NCBI RefSeq assembly: GCF_003326755.1
Contig: NZ_JPWH01000020.1
Span: 1-64,000, forward strand
From: Thalassospira profundimaris
Lineage (GTDB): Bacteria; Pseudomonadota; Alphaproteobacteria; Rhodospirillales; Thalassospiraceae
Length of the DNA: 64,000 bases
Reading direction: 5' to 3'
Shown: in pieces, positions 18,483-26,577 of the stretch
How the letters are laid out: every line of letters starts with the position of its first letter
Numbering within the stretch: position 1 is the stretch's first letter
Position numbers and translations under genes: made by a program
Notes under the pieces: generated by a model
Seen by the model: the letters and a program-made list of their open reading frames with translations, nothing else
What the model was told of the DNA's origin: nothing
Databases searched by the model: none

Positions 18483-18815
18483 TTATTTTTGAACAGCAAA
18501 GCCATCGCGCGCCCAGGATTGCACACCGCCCTTCAGGGTCATGACCTTGCAATCCAGATGCGGCAATGCGGCATTGGCCGCCCCAAAGGACCGCTGCCCC
18601 ACCGCACAGATAAAAACGATGTCACATTCCATTTCGTCGGTCTGATCAATCAGGGCGGACATATCAAGCTCGCCCAAGGGGATATTGATCGCGCCGGGCA
18701 CCGTACCGCCGGAAAATTCGTCGGGCTGACGAACATCAACCAGCAGCGCACTTTTTTCCTGCAAAATCCGGTTCAGGGCGTCACTGTCAATAAAATATAC
18801 AGAATTTTCTGACAT
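18483..18815 (-). CDS. Single-domain rhodanese (sulfurtransferase)
   Basis: The 110-residue protein is a lone rhodanese domain. It shows LLVDVRQPDEFSGGTVPGA near residues 24-42 and the active-site loop C70-AVGQ-R75, which keeps the catalytic cysteine and the loop arginine. Proteins of this class transfer sulfane sulfur to cyanide or to protein or thiol acceptors; the real acceptor cannot be read from the sequence. It has no signal peptide and seems cytoplasmic. It is transcribed alone, away from prkA. Confidence 0.85.
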   Translation of the reverse strand: MSENSVYFIDSDALNRILQEKSALLVDVRQPDEFSGGTVPGAINIPLGELDMSALIDQTDEMECDIVFICAVGQRSFGAANAALPHLDCKVMTLKGGVQSWARDGFAVQK

Positions 18816-19379
18816 TGTTTCCTTTCATGACCTGCATCTATCAGGCACACTGTCTGTCAGGGAGAGGCTATTGACGATGTCGTACCAACATGTAGGCATC
18901 CCGTCACCAATTTGTGAACGGTCATTTCGATAAAATCGGCTGGAACTTACTGAAATTTTTAAAGAACATATTGCGTAGCACCAGCGCAGTAACCACGTTC
19001 TAAAGTAGTTGCTTTACGATTGCATCCTGTCGCCCTGGCCTTGCACAGGGGCACGATTTTGGCGGAAAAATTCAGTCCGTCGCCCGGCAAGCCAACCGCG
19101 GACACTATGGATGAAAATTTCTACAGGCGGGCACTTTTGCAGCCTGTTTCCCGGGTCTGACGACGCCATTTTGCTTTTAGCCGTGCATTGACACCCAAGC
19201 TGCCCCTTTTTTCTCAAAACCGTTCCACCGGCATTGTGCAATACCCCTTTTCCGGCGGAACCAAAAAATAACGGGCATGGCCCCAGGCCGCCCAACGACC
19301 TTCAACCGGGAGAGTTGCCACAAGACCGGACCCTTATGAAACAAAAGACGTGCGATAATTTTGGAAAGGAGACCGCGCC
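18816..19379. promoter_or_regulatory. Divergent promoter region of rhodanese gene and prkA, with a sigma-54-like site
   Basis: No convincing gene lies in these 564 bases. At 19049-19064 the plus strand reads GGGCACGATTTTGGCG, which keeps the GGCACG and spaced GC of the -24/-12 sigma-54 pattern with three mismatches. prkA follows about 315 bases downstream and has a good AAAGGAG ribosome-binding site. The long distance makes the promoter call tentative. Confidence 0.3.
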
Positions 19380-21326
19380 ATGGCTGAAGACCAGGATATC
19401 TTCGAGCTATATGCGGAAGGTTATGACGGAAAACGCGAAACCGAACTGACCATTCGTGACTATCTCAATTTGTGTCGCGATGATCCATCGGCCTATGCCT
19501 CGGCGGCCGAACGCATGATCAAGGCCATCGGCGAACCCGAACTGATCGACACATCGACCGATTCCCGTCTGGGCCGCATCTTTCTGAACCGCACAATCAA
19601 GCGGTACCCGGCCTTTGACGACTTTTTTGGCATGGAAGAAACCATCGAACGGATTGTCGGTTTCTTCAAATATGCCGCCCAGGGACTGGAGGAACGCAAA
19701 CAGGTTCTTTATCTGCTGGGCCCGGTTGGCGGGGGCAAAAGCTCGCTTGCCGAACGGCTTAAGGAATTGATGGAACAGGAACCCATTTATGTTCTGAAAG
19801 CCGGTAATGACATCAGCCCGGTATTTGAAAGCCCGCTGGGCCTGTTTAATCCGTCAAAAATGGGCGATGCGATCCAGGATAAATACGGCATTCCCAAACG
19901 CCGCCTTACCGGCCTGATGTCGCCCTGGGCGGTCAAGCGCCTGGATGAATTTGACGGCGATCTTTCCAAATTTTCCGTCGTCAAGCTGCTGCCATCGCGC
20001 CTGCGGCAAATCGCCATTGCCAAAACCGAACCCGGCGATGAAAACAACCAGGATATTTCATCGCTGGTGGGCAAGGTTGATATTCGCAAGCTGGAATATT
20101 ACAGCCAGAATGATCCCGATGCCTATTCCTATTCCGGCGGGTTAAACCGTGCCAATCAGGGCATGCTTGAATTTGTCGAAATGTTCAAGGCGCCGATCAA
20201 GATGCTCCATCCGTTGCTGACCGCAACCCAGGAAGGCAACTATATCGGTACGGAAAACCTGGGTGCCATCCCCTTCCAGGGCATGATTCTGGCCCATTCC
20301 AACGAGGCGGAATGGCAAAGTTTCAAGGCCAACAAAAACAACGAAGCCTTTATTGACCGTATCAGCGTGATCAAGGTGCCCTATTGCCTGCGTGTCACCG
20401 AAGAAACCAGCATTTACGACAAATTGCTGCAGGGTTCGGAACTGGAGCAGGGATCCTGCGCGCCCGGTACCCTTAAAATGCTGGCCCAGTTTTCCATCCT
20501 GTCGCGCCTTCAGGAACATGAAAATTCCAACCTGTTTTCCAAAATGCGCGTTTATGACGGCGAAACGCTCAAGGATGTCGACCCGAAAGCGCGTTCGATG
20601 CAGGAATATCGCGATTCGGCCAGTGTCGATGAAGGCATGGACGGCATTTCAACCCGTTTTGCCTTCAAGGTTTTATCCGAAACCTTCAACCACGACACCC
20701 ACGAGGTGGCCGCCGACCCGGTCCATTTGATGTATGTGCTGGAACAGGCGATCCGGCGTGAACAGTACCCGGAAGAACGCGAAAAGGAATATATGGAGTT
20801 CATCAAGGCGGAACTGGCCCCGCGCTATGCCGAATTTATTGGGGCGGAAATCCAGAAAGCCTATCTGGAAAGCTATTCCGATTATGGTCAGAACCTGTTT
20901 GACCGCTATGTCGCCTATGCCGACGCCTGGATCGAAGACCAGGATTTCAAAGACCCCGATACCGGGCAGCTTCTGGACCGCAAAATTATCGATCAGGAGC
21001 TTTCAAAGGTCGAAAAACCGGCCGGTATTGCCAACCCCAAGGATTTCCGTAACGAGGTTGTCAAATTTGCCCTGCGGGCACGCGCCAACAACAAGGGCAA
21101 AAACCCCGCCTGGACATCGTATGAAAAGCTGCGTGACGTAATTGAAAAACGCATGTTCAGCCAGGTGGAGGACCTGTTGCCGGTGATTTCGTTCGGATCG
21201 AAAAAGGATGGCGATACCGAAAAGAAACATAACGAGTTCGTCAAACGCATGATCGAGCGTGGCTATACCGAACGCCAGACCCGCCGTCTGGTGGAATGGT
21301 ATATGCGCGTCAACAAGGCGGGCTGA
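19380..21326 (+). CDS. prkA: PrkA-type serine protein kinase (YeaG family)
   Basis: This 648-residue protein has the PrkA AAA domain first, with the Walker A loop GPVGGGKSS at residues 114-122, and the PrkA C-terminal kinase-like domain after about residue 400. In E. coli the homologue YeaG is induced in stationary phase and nitrogen starvation; it is reported as a kinase, though newer work on Bacillus PrkA describes an AAA protease. It is followed by yeaH and spoVR, the conserved order of this stress operon. Length matches the family. Confidence 0.93.
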   Translation: MAEDQDIFELYAEGYDGKRETELTIRDYLNLCRDDPSAYASAAERMIKAIGEPELIDTSTDSRLGRIFLNRTIKRYPAFDDFFGMEETIERIVGFFKYAAQGLEERKQVLYLLGPVGGGKSSLAERLKELMEQEPIYVLKAGNDISPVFESPLGLFNPSKMGDAIQDKYGIPKRRLTGLMSPWAVKRLDEFDGDLSKFSVVKLLPSRLRQIAIAKTEPGDENNQDISSLVGKVDIRKLEYYSQNDPDAYSYSGGLNRANQGMLEFVEMFKAPIKMLHPLLTATQEGNYIGTENLGAIPFQGMILAHSNEAEWQSFKANKNNEAFIDRISVIKVPYCLRVTEETSIYDKLLQGSELEQGSCAPGTLKMLAQFSILSRLQEHENSNLFSKMRVYDGETLKDVDPKARSMQEYRDSASVDEGMDGISTRFAFKVLSETFNHDTHEVAADPVHLMYVLEQAIRREQYPEEREKEYMEFIKAELAPRYAEFIGAEIQKAYLESYSDYGQNLFDRYVAYADAWIEDQDFKDPDTGQLLDRKIIDQELSKVEKPAGIANPKDFRNEVVKFALRARANNKGKNPAWTSYEKLRDVIEKRMFSQVEDLLPVISFGSKKDGDTEKKHNEFVKRMIERGYTERQTRRLVEWYMRVNKAG

Positions 21327-21345
21327 CAGGCCCGTACCGGCCCCC

Positions 21346-21406
21346 GCCGGGTGGCGGTTTTCCCCTTCCGCCACCCGGTGCCGGGTTGGGCCAGCCGCCG
21401 GTGCGG
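21346..21406 (+). other. Two intercistronic hairpins between prkA and yeaH
   Basis: CCGGGTGGCGG (21346-21356) and CCGCCACCCGG (21367-21377) form a perfect 11-base-pair stem. GCCGC (21393-21397) and GCGGC (21402-21406) form a second one. No U tract follows. They lie directly after the prkA stop and suggest differential mRNA stability or reduced read-through into yeaH. Confidence 0.6.
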
Positions 21407-21432
21407 CCCTGCGTTTCAAGGATAGACTGCCC

Positions 21433-22773
21433 ATGTTCCATATCATCGACCGCCGCAAAAACCCGAAAGGCAAAAGCATTGGCAATCGCCAGCGTTTTAT
21501 GCGCCGTGCCAAGGCACAGATCAAAAAAGCCGTCGAAGACACCATAAAAACACGCGGCATTACCGACATTGACAATGGCGACCAAATCACGATTCCCGGC
21601 AAAACCCTGCGGGAACCGGGGTTTCACCATGCAGGCCGGGGCGGCGACCGCAATTATGTATTGCCCGGCAATAAAAAATTCGTTCCCGGCGACCGGATCG
21701 CGCGCCCCCAGGGCGGCGATGGCGGTGCCGGTGGATCACAGGCCAGCCCGGATGGCGAAGGCGAAGATGAATTCCAGTTCGTGCTGACGCGCGATGAGTT
21801 TCTTGATATTTTTTTCGAGGATCTGGAGCTTCCCGATCTTTTGAAAAAAAGCCTGAAACAAACCACCGCCTTTCGCACCGCACGGGCGGGATATTCGGTG
21901 GAGGGCAGCCCGGCCAACCTGAACTTGGTGCGCACCATGCGCAATTCGCTGGCCCGGCGCATTGGCCTGCGCCGCCCCAAAAGCAGTGAAATCCGCGAAC
22001 TGGAAGAGAAAATTGCCGCCCTGACGGCTGAAAATGCAGGCGACATTCCGCAACCGCAAAAGCAGGCCAATGAAGCAACGCTGAAGCTGTTGCAGGCCGA
22101 ACTGGACGAAGCCAAACGGCGCAGCAAGGCGATTGCCTTTATTGACCCGATCGACACCCGTTATAACCAGTTTCGGCAAATCCCCGATCCCAATACCCAG
22201 GCCGTGATGTTCTGCCTGATGGATGTTTCAGGTTCGATGTCCGAACAGATGAAGGAACTGGCGAAACGGTTTTTCATGCTGCTGCACATGTTTTTGCATC
22301 GTCGTTACGAACATGTGGAAGTGGTGTTTATTCGCCATACATCACGCGCATCCGAGGTGGACGAACAAACCTTTTTCTATTCGCGCGAAACCGGTGGCAC
22401 CATTGTTTCCACCGCGCTCGAGGAAATGAAGCGAATCCTGGCCGAGAGGTACCCGGTCGATCAGTGGAACATCTATGCCGCCCAGGCATCGGATGGTGAT
22501 AACTATTCCAATGACGGGGCCAAATGCACCGCCCTTCTGGCCGAGGACCTTTTGCCCAAATGCCAGTATTACGCCTATATCGAAATCACCGACGAACGCG
22601 AGGCCGAAATATTTTCAACAGCCGAAGGTGAAACCGCGCTTTGGAAGGCTTATGCCCCGCTCGCACAGAGCCAGAATGGCCGTTTTGCCCTGAAACGGGT
22701 GAAGAAAGCGGCCGATATTTTCCCGGTATTTCGCGAACTGTTTGCCAAAAACAAGGCGGAGGCACGGATATGA
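21433..22773 (+). CDS. yeaH: DUF444 / YeaH-family von Willebrand A protein
   Basis: The 446-residue protein opens with the family's MFHIIDRRKNPKGKSIGNRQ segment and has a charged, glycine-rich stretch at about 90-115. The vWA metal-site motif is DVSGSMS at residues 264-270, followed by the domain to the C terminus. Function is unknown; the gene is nearly always linked to prkA and spoVR. The start at 21433 has AAGGA upstream and matches the conserved N-terminus, whereas the frame is open back to 21259 inside prkA. Confidence 0.93.
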   Translation: MFHIIDRRKNPKGKSIGNRQRFMRRAKAQIKKAVEDTIKTRGITDIDNGDQITIPGKTLREPGFHHAGRGGDRNYVLPGNKKFVPGDRIARPQGGDGGAGGSQASPDGEGEDEFQFVLTRDEFLDIFFEDLELPDLLKKSLKQTTAFRTARAGYSVEGSPANLNLVRTMRNSLARRIGLRRPKSSEIRELEEKIAALTAENAGDIPQPQKQANEATLKLLQAELDEAKRRSKAIAFIDPIDTRYNQFRQIPDPNTQAVMFCLMDVSGSMSEQMKELAKRFFMLLHMFLHRRYEHVEVVFIRHTSRASEVDEQTFFYSRETGGTIVSTALEEMKRILAERYPVDQWNIYAAQASDGDNYSNDGAKCTALLAEDLLPKCQYYAYIEITDEREAEIFSTAEGETALWKAYAPLAQSQNGRFALKRVKKAADIFPVFRELFAKNKAEARI

Positions 22774-24338
22774 CAGCCCGCAAAACCAAATCCGGCCTGC
22801 TGTTTGATGGTGCCGACTGGGACTTTGACAGTCTCAAAGCCACCTATGACGCGATCGAGGACATTGCGCTGAATGAAATGGGCCTTGATGTTTATCCCAA
22901 CCAGATCGAGGTGATTACATCCGAGCAAATGCTCGATGCCTATTCATCGATTGGCATGCCGTTGATGTATCATCACTGGTCGTTCGGCAAACGCTTCGTG
23001 CGCGATGACGCGATGTATCGCAAGGGTTATCAGGGACTGGCCTACGAGATCGTGATTAACTCCAACCCCTGCATTTCCTATGTGATGGAAGAAAACACCA
23101 TCGGCATGCAGGCGCTGGTGATGGCCCATGCCGCCTTTGGCCATAACCATTTTTTCAAAAACAATTATCTGTTCAAACAATGGACCGATGCAGAGGGCAT
23201 TCTCGATTATCTGCAATTTGCCAAACGCTATATCGCCAAATGCGAGGACCGGTTTGGCTTTGATGCGGTTGAACGCATTCTGGATGCCGCACACGCCCTG
23301 ATGGATCACGGGGTGAACCGTTATTCCCACCCGGAAAAACCCAATCTGGCGGTCGAGCTGGAGCGTGAACGCGAGCGCGCCAAATACGAAGACGAAACCT
23401 ATAACGATTTGTGGCGCACCCTGCCCCAGCACGATGACGACCCCGAAGACCTGGATGACCAGAAGCGCCGCCTGCGCCAGGAACAACGCCGGGCACAATT
23501 TGGCCTGCCCGAGGAAAATCTGCTTTATTTCCTGGAAAAAAATGCGCCGGGTTTACAATCGTGGGAGCGCGAGATTTTGCGCATCGTGCGCAATATCGGC
23601 CAGTATTTTTACCCGCAAAAACAGACCAAGGTGATGAATGAGGGCTGTGCATGTTATGTGCATTACCACATCATGAACCGCCTGTATGACAAAGGGCTGA
23701 TTTCCGAAGGCGCGATCATGGAATTTATCGATTCCCATTCCAAGGTGGTGTTTCAGCCCGAATATGACGATCCGCGCTATTCCGGTTTTAACCCCTATGC
23801 GCTGGGTTTTGCCATGATGCAGGATATTCACCGCATCTGCGTTGAGCCTACCGAGGAAGACCATAAATGGTTCCCCGACATTGCCGGCAATAACCAGCCC
23901 TTTGCCACGCTGCGCGAAGCCTGGGCGCATTACCGCGATGAAAGCTTCATTTTGCAATTCCTCTCGCCCAAGGTGATGCGGGACATGCGCATGTTCATGA
24001 TCAATGACCAGGCCTCCGCCCCGTATCTTCAGGTTGGTGCCATCCATGATGATAACGGTTATCGCAATGTACGCCGTGCGCTGGCCCGCATGCACGACCT
24101 GTCGGTGCGCGAGCCCGACCTGCAAGTGGTCGATGTCGATTTGCGCGGCAATCGCCAGCTTTACATCGCCCATACCCAGCATGACGGCATTCGTCTTGAT
24201 AAATCCGAAGCGGAATTGGCACTGGGCTATATCGGACAGTTATGGGGGTATGGCGTCACCCTGCAAGCCGTTGACAATGATAGCGGCGAAATCCTGAGCG
24301 AAATGCACTACACCCCGGAAGATCTCGTCCCGGTTTAA
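22770..24338 (+). CDS. spoVR: SpoVR family protein (YcgB-like)
   Basis: The 522-residue product matches the SpoVR family: NEMGLDVYPNQIEVITSEQM, YHHWSFGKRF, NPCISYVMEENT and ALVMAHAAFGHNHFFKNNY, followed by NEGCACYVHYHIMNRLYDKG. SpoVR was named for spore-cortex formation in Bacillus, but proteobacterial members have no assigned biochemical role. The ATG overlaps the yeaH stop as ATGA, so translation is coupled. It is the last gene before the terminator at 24366. Confidence 0.93.
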   Translation: MTARKTKSGLLFDGADWDFDSLKATYDAIEDIALNEMGLDVYPNQIEVITSEQMLDAYSSIGMPLMYHHWSFGKRFVRDDAMYRKGYQGLAYEIVINSNPCISYVMEENTIGMQALVMAHAAFGHNHFFKNNYLFKQWTDAEGILDYLQFAKRYIAKCEDRFGFDAVERILDAAHALMDHGVNRYSHPEKPNLAVELERERERAKYEDETYNDLWRTLPQHDDDPEDLDDQKRRLRQEQRRAQFGLPEENLLYFLEKNAPGLQSWEREILRIVRNIGQYFYPQKQTKVMNEGCACYVHYHIMNRLYDKGLISEGAIMEFIDSHSKVVFQPEYDDPRYSGFNPYALGFAMMQDIHRICVEPTEEDHKWFPDIAGNNQPFATLREAWAHYRDESFILQFLSPKVMRDMRMFMINDQASAPYLQVGAIHDDNGYRNVRRALARMHDLSVREPDLQVVDVDLRGNRQLYIAHTQHDGIRLDKSEAELALGYIGQLWGYGVTLQAVDNDSGEILSEMHYTPEDLVPV

Positions 24339-24365
24339 CCGGTTCACCTCACGCCCGGAGCTTTG

Positions 24366-24390
24366 AAGGCTGCAAGCGATTGCAGCCTTT
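24366..24390 (+). terminator. Terminator of the prkA-yeaH-spoVR operon
   Basis: AAGGCTGCAA (24366-24375) pairs perfectly with TTGCAGCCTT (24380-24389) around GCGA. A short T-rich run follows. It lies 28 bases after spoVR. The wider gap 24339-24866 is AT-rich and also contains a heptamer repeat and the znuA promoter but no gene. Confidence 0.75.
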
Positions 24391-24732
24391 GCTGTATCTG
24401 ATCGTCACTACCATCATCCGCGACAAAACGGAATTTTATCACCATATCAAAACGATTCATCCATCTGCCGGGCCATTACCTGCATTTGCAGTTTTATCAT
24501 TACGATATAAAAATAATCATTTCAGGATCAAATAAAACATTCTGATTGGATTAAAGTATAATTTTAAAATTAAAAAAAACCTGCTTTGCGCCCAATTAAG
24601 GCCGCAACCCGCCATGCAAGCAACGCCATGTGCCCAACCGTGAATAACTGACAGCTTTTGCCGTACCCGCAGCCCCCTCTGGCGACATACCGCAAGCCCG
24701 GCACAAGACAGATGATTCAATCCCGCCCCACG

Positions 24733-24767
24733 ACATGACACATGGCACATGGCACATGGCACATGAC
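24733..24767. repeat. Five tandem heptamers ACATGRC
   Basis: The units are ACATGAC, ACATGGC, ACATGGC, ACATGGC, ACATGAC in uninterrupted tandem, 35 bases in all. They end 31 bases before the -35 hexamer of znuA. The first and last units differ from the middle three at the same position. Function is unknown; it may be a slippage-prone spacer or a binding array. Confidence 0.9.
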
Positions 24768-24798
24768 AAACACGCTCCCCCGGAATGCCAATTTTCCT

Positions 24799-24828
24799 TT
24801 GACAATCAAGATACGTTATAACATAACA
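24799..24828 (+). promoter_or_regulatory. znuA promoter with overlapping Zur-type operator
   Basis: TTGACA (24799-24804) is a perfect -35. CATAAC (24822-24827) lies 17 bases further on. The palindrome CGTTATAACATAACA (24814-24828) matches the 7-1-7 Zur pattern TGTTATA-N-TATAACA at 12 of 14 positions and covers the -10. Zinc-bound Zur would block this promoter. The ATG is 39 bases downstream. Confidence 0.7.
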
Positions 24829-24866
24829 AAATAAATTTACATGCCTCCTGCCAAGATGGAAATCCG

Positions 24867-25913
24867 ATGCCAAAGTCACGTTTGTTATTTGCCGGTGCTT
24901 TTTTTGCTGCTGCCCAATTTGCTGTTCCAGCGGCTTCCTGGGCGGCGGATGCACCCAAAGTTGTTGCCTCGATCAAACCGATCCATTCCATAGTGGCCGC
25001 CATTATGCAGGGTGTTGGCAAACCTGAATTGCTGGTCAATGGTGCAGCGTCACCGCATACATATTCACTGCGCCCCAGCGAAGCCCGCGCGCTGCAAAAT
25101 GCCGACCTGGTGATTTACGTGTCGCCGGAACTGGAATCGTTTCTCGCCAAACCGCTAAAATCGCTTTCGGCGAATGCAAAGGTGATGGAACTGGCAGAGG
25201 CCAAAGGGGTGGAAACCCTGGAAATGCGTGAAGGCGGCGCGTTTGAGGCGCATCATCACGGTGACGAACATGAAGACGGTCACGATGACCACGACCATGA
25301 CCACCATGACGGCGATCATGACCATGCAGAAGACGCAGACCATGATCACGACCATACAGATGTCGAACATGCCGAAGAACATGAACATCATCATGACGAA
25401 GGCGACCCGCATATCTGGATGAGCCCGGAAAACGGCAAAGCCATTGCCACCGACATTACCGAAGAACTGGCGGAAATTGATCCGGCCCATGCGGACTTTT
25501 ATCGCGCCAATCTGAAAAGTCTGCTTGGCAAAATCGATGCAACAAAGGATGATCTTGCCAGCCGGGTTGCGCCGGTCAAAGACAAACCCTTCATTGTTTT
25601 CCATGATGCCTATCAATATCTCGAACACAGCTTTGGCCTGCACGCCGTCGGGTCGATCACGATTTCACCGGATCGTAAACCGGGGGCAAAGCGGCTTCAT
25701 GATATTGAAGACAAAATCAAATCCAGCGGGGCTACCTGCGTGTTTGCCGAACCGCAGTTCAAACCCGCCATTGTCCAGTCCATTGTCGCCGATACCGGCG
25801 CACGCACGGGCACGCTGGATCCGCTAGGAGCGAATATTGACGCCGGTCCGAATGCCTATATCGAGATTCTTTCACAAAATATCGACCACCTGGCGAGTTG
25901 CCTCGAAGGTTAA
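24867..25913 (+). CDS. znuA: Zinc ABC transporter substrate-binding protein, ZnuA-like
   Basis: The 348-residue cluster A-I binding protein has a signal peptide (cleavage after SWA, about residue 26). Metal-ligand histidines can be read in KPIHSIV, SPHTYSLRP (H64), DPHIWMSP (H182), plus an acidic ligand near FAEPQFKPAI. A His/Asp/Glu-rich loop covers about residues 129-176, typical of ZnuA and thought to gather zinc. It is preceded by a Zur-type operator. Oddly, no znuB or znuC follows; the next genes encode a DUF1007 protein and a NicO-type permease. Confidence 0.92.
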   Translation: MPKSRLLFAGAFFAAAQFAVPAASWAADAPKVVASIKPIHSIVAAIMQGVGKPELLVNGAASPHTYSLRPSEARALQNADLVIYVSPELESFLAKPLKSLSANAKVMELAEAKGVETLEMREGGAFEAHHHGDEHEDGHDDHDHDHHDGDHDHAEDADHDHDHTDVEHAEEHEHHHDEGDPHIWMSPENGKAIATDITEELAEIDPAHADFYRANLKSLLGKIDATKDDLASRVAPVKDKPFIVFHDAYQYLEHSFGLHAVGSITISPDRKPGAKRLHDIEDKIKSSGATCVFAEPQFKPAIVQSIVADTGARTGTLDPLGANIDAGPNAYIEILSQNIDHLASCLEG

Positions 25914-25940
25914 ACCCCTAACCTTTTGGCAAAGGGCGTC

Positions 25941-25970
25941 GCACTCCGTTTTTCGGGGTGCGCGCTTTTT
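25941..25970 (+). terminator. Terminator-like hairpin between znuA and the DUF1007 gene
   Basis: GCACTCCG (25941-25948) pairs with CGGGGTGC (25954-25961), with one G-T pair and a T5 loop. GCGC and then TTTTT follow at 25966-25970. It is 27 bases after the znuA stop. It would limit read-through so that znuA is made in excess over the downstream genes. Confidence 0.55.
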
Positions 25971-26577
25971 GCGTTTGGCCCCAAAAACCGCCATTGCCGC
26001 CCTGACCGCTACCTTTGCCATTGTTGGCTACATCCCCGTGGCGACCGCCCATCCGCATGTCTGGATCGACAGCCAGGCAACGATGATTTTTGACAAAAAC
26101 AAAATTACCGGCATCCACATGGTCTGGGTGTTTGACGATATGTTCAGCCTGACCCTGATGGACCAGTTCGACCACAATCATGACATGCGCTTTTTTGATC
26201 AGGAAAATGACGAAGTCCGTGACAATGCCTTCATCGCGCTGGCCGATATCGGGTTTATGACCTATCTGCGCCGCAATGAAGAAGTTGTCAAAATTGCCGG
26301 CTTTCATGATTTTGTCGCCGATATTACCGACCAGGGACGTGTTAAATACAGCTTCACACTGGATCTGGCCGAACCGGTAGACCCCGTTGCCGACCAGATC
26401 GGCCTGTCGGTTTATGATTCCGAATTCTTTATTGATGTCGCCTTTGCCCAGAAGGATCCGGTCCTGTTTTCCGGCAATGACGGCCTGACCTGCAGCTATA
26501 AAATGGGCGAAGATGACAAACACCGCATCTATTATGACATGGTCTCACCGCAGCGGGCGGACATTACCTGCAAATAA
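25969..26577 (+). CDS. DUF1007 family periplasmic protein
   Basis: From a proposed TTG start the product has 202 residues: a signal peptide (APKTAIAALTATFAIVGYIP, cleaved near ATA), then HPHVWID, the DUF1007 hallmark, and the conserved DDMFSLTLMDQFDHNHD region. Two cysteines near the C terminus (LTCSY and ITCK) could pair. The frame is open back to 25837 inside znuA, so a longer product cannot be excluded; there is no ATG between the znuA stop and the signal peptide. DUF1007 genes are commonly paired with NicO permeases, as here. Exact role unknown, presumably metal handling. Confidence 0.8.
   Translation: MRLAPKTAIAALTATFAIVGYIPVATAHPHVWIDSQATMIFDKNKITGIHMVWVFDDMFSLTLMDQFDHNHDMRFFDQENDEVRDNAFIALADIGFMTYLRRNEEVVKIAGFHDFVADITDQGRVKYSFTLDLAEPVDPVADQIGLSVYDSEFFIDVAFAQKDPVLFSGNDGLTCSYKMGEDDKHRIYYDMVSPQRADITCK

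Noticed and set aside
19234..19449. Plus-strand frame of 71 codons overlapping the prkA start
   Set aside because: It overlaps prkA in another frame with no ribosome-binding site; prkA itself has a strong one.
24733..24767. Tandem heptamers considered as a CRISPR fragment
   Set aside because: Units are only seven bases and have no spacers; no cas genes are in the window.
25837..25968. N-terminal extension of the DUF1007 protein overlapping znuA
   Set aside because: The extension would put about 44 residues before the signal peptide and has no ribosome-binding site. It is kept only as an alternative start.
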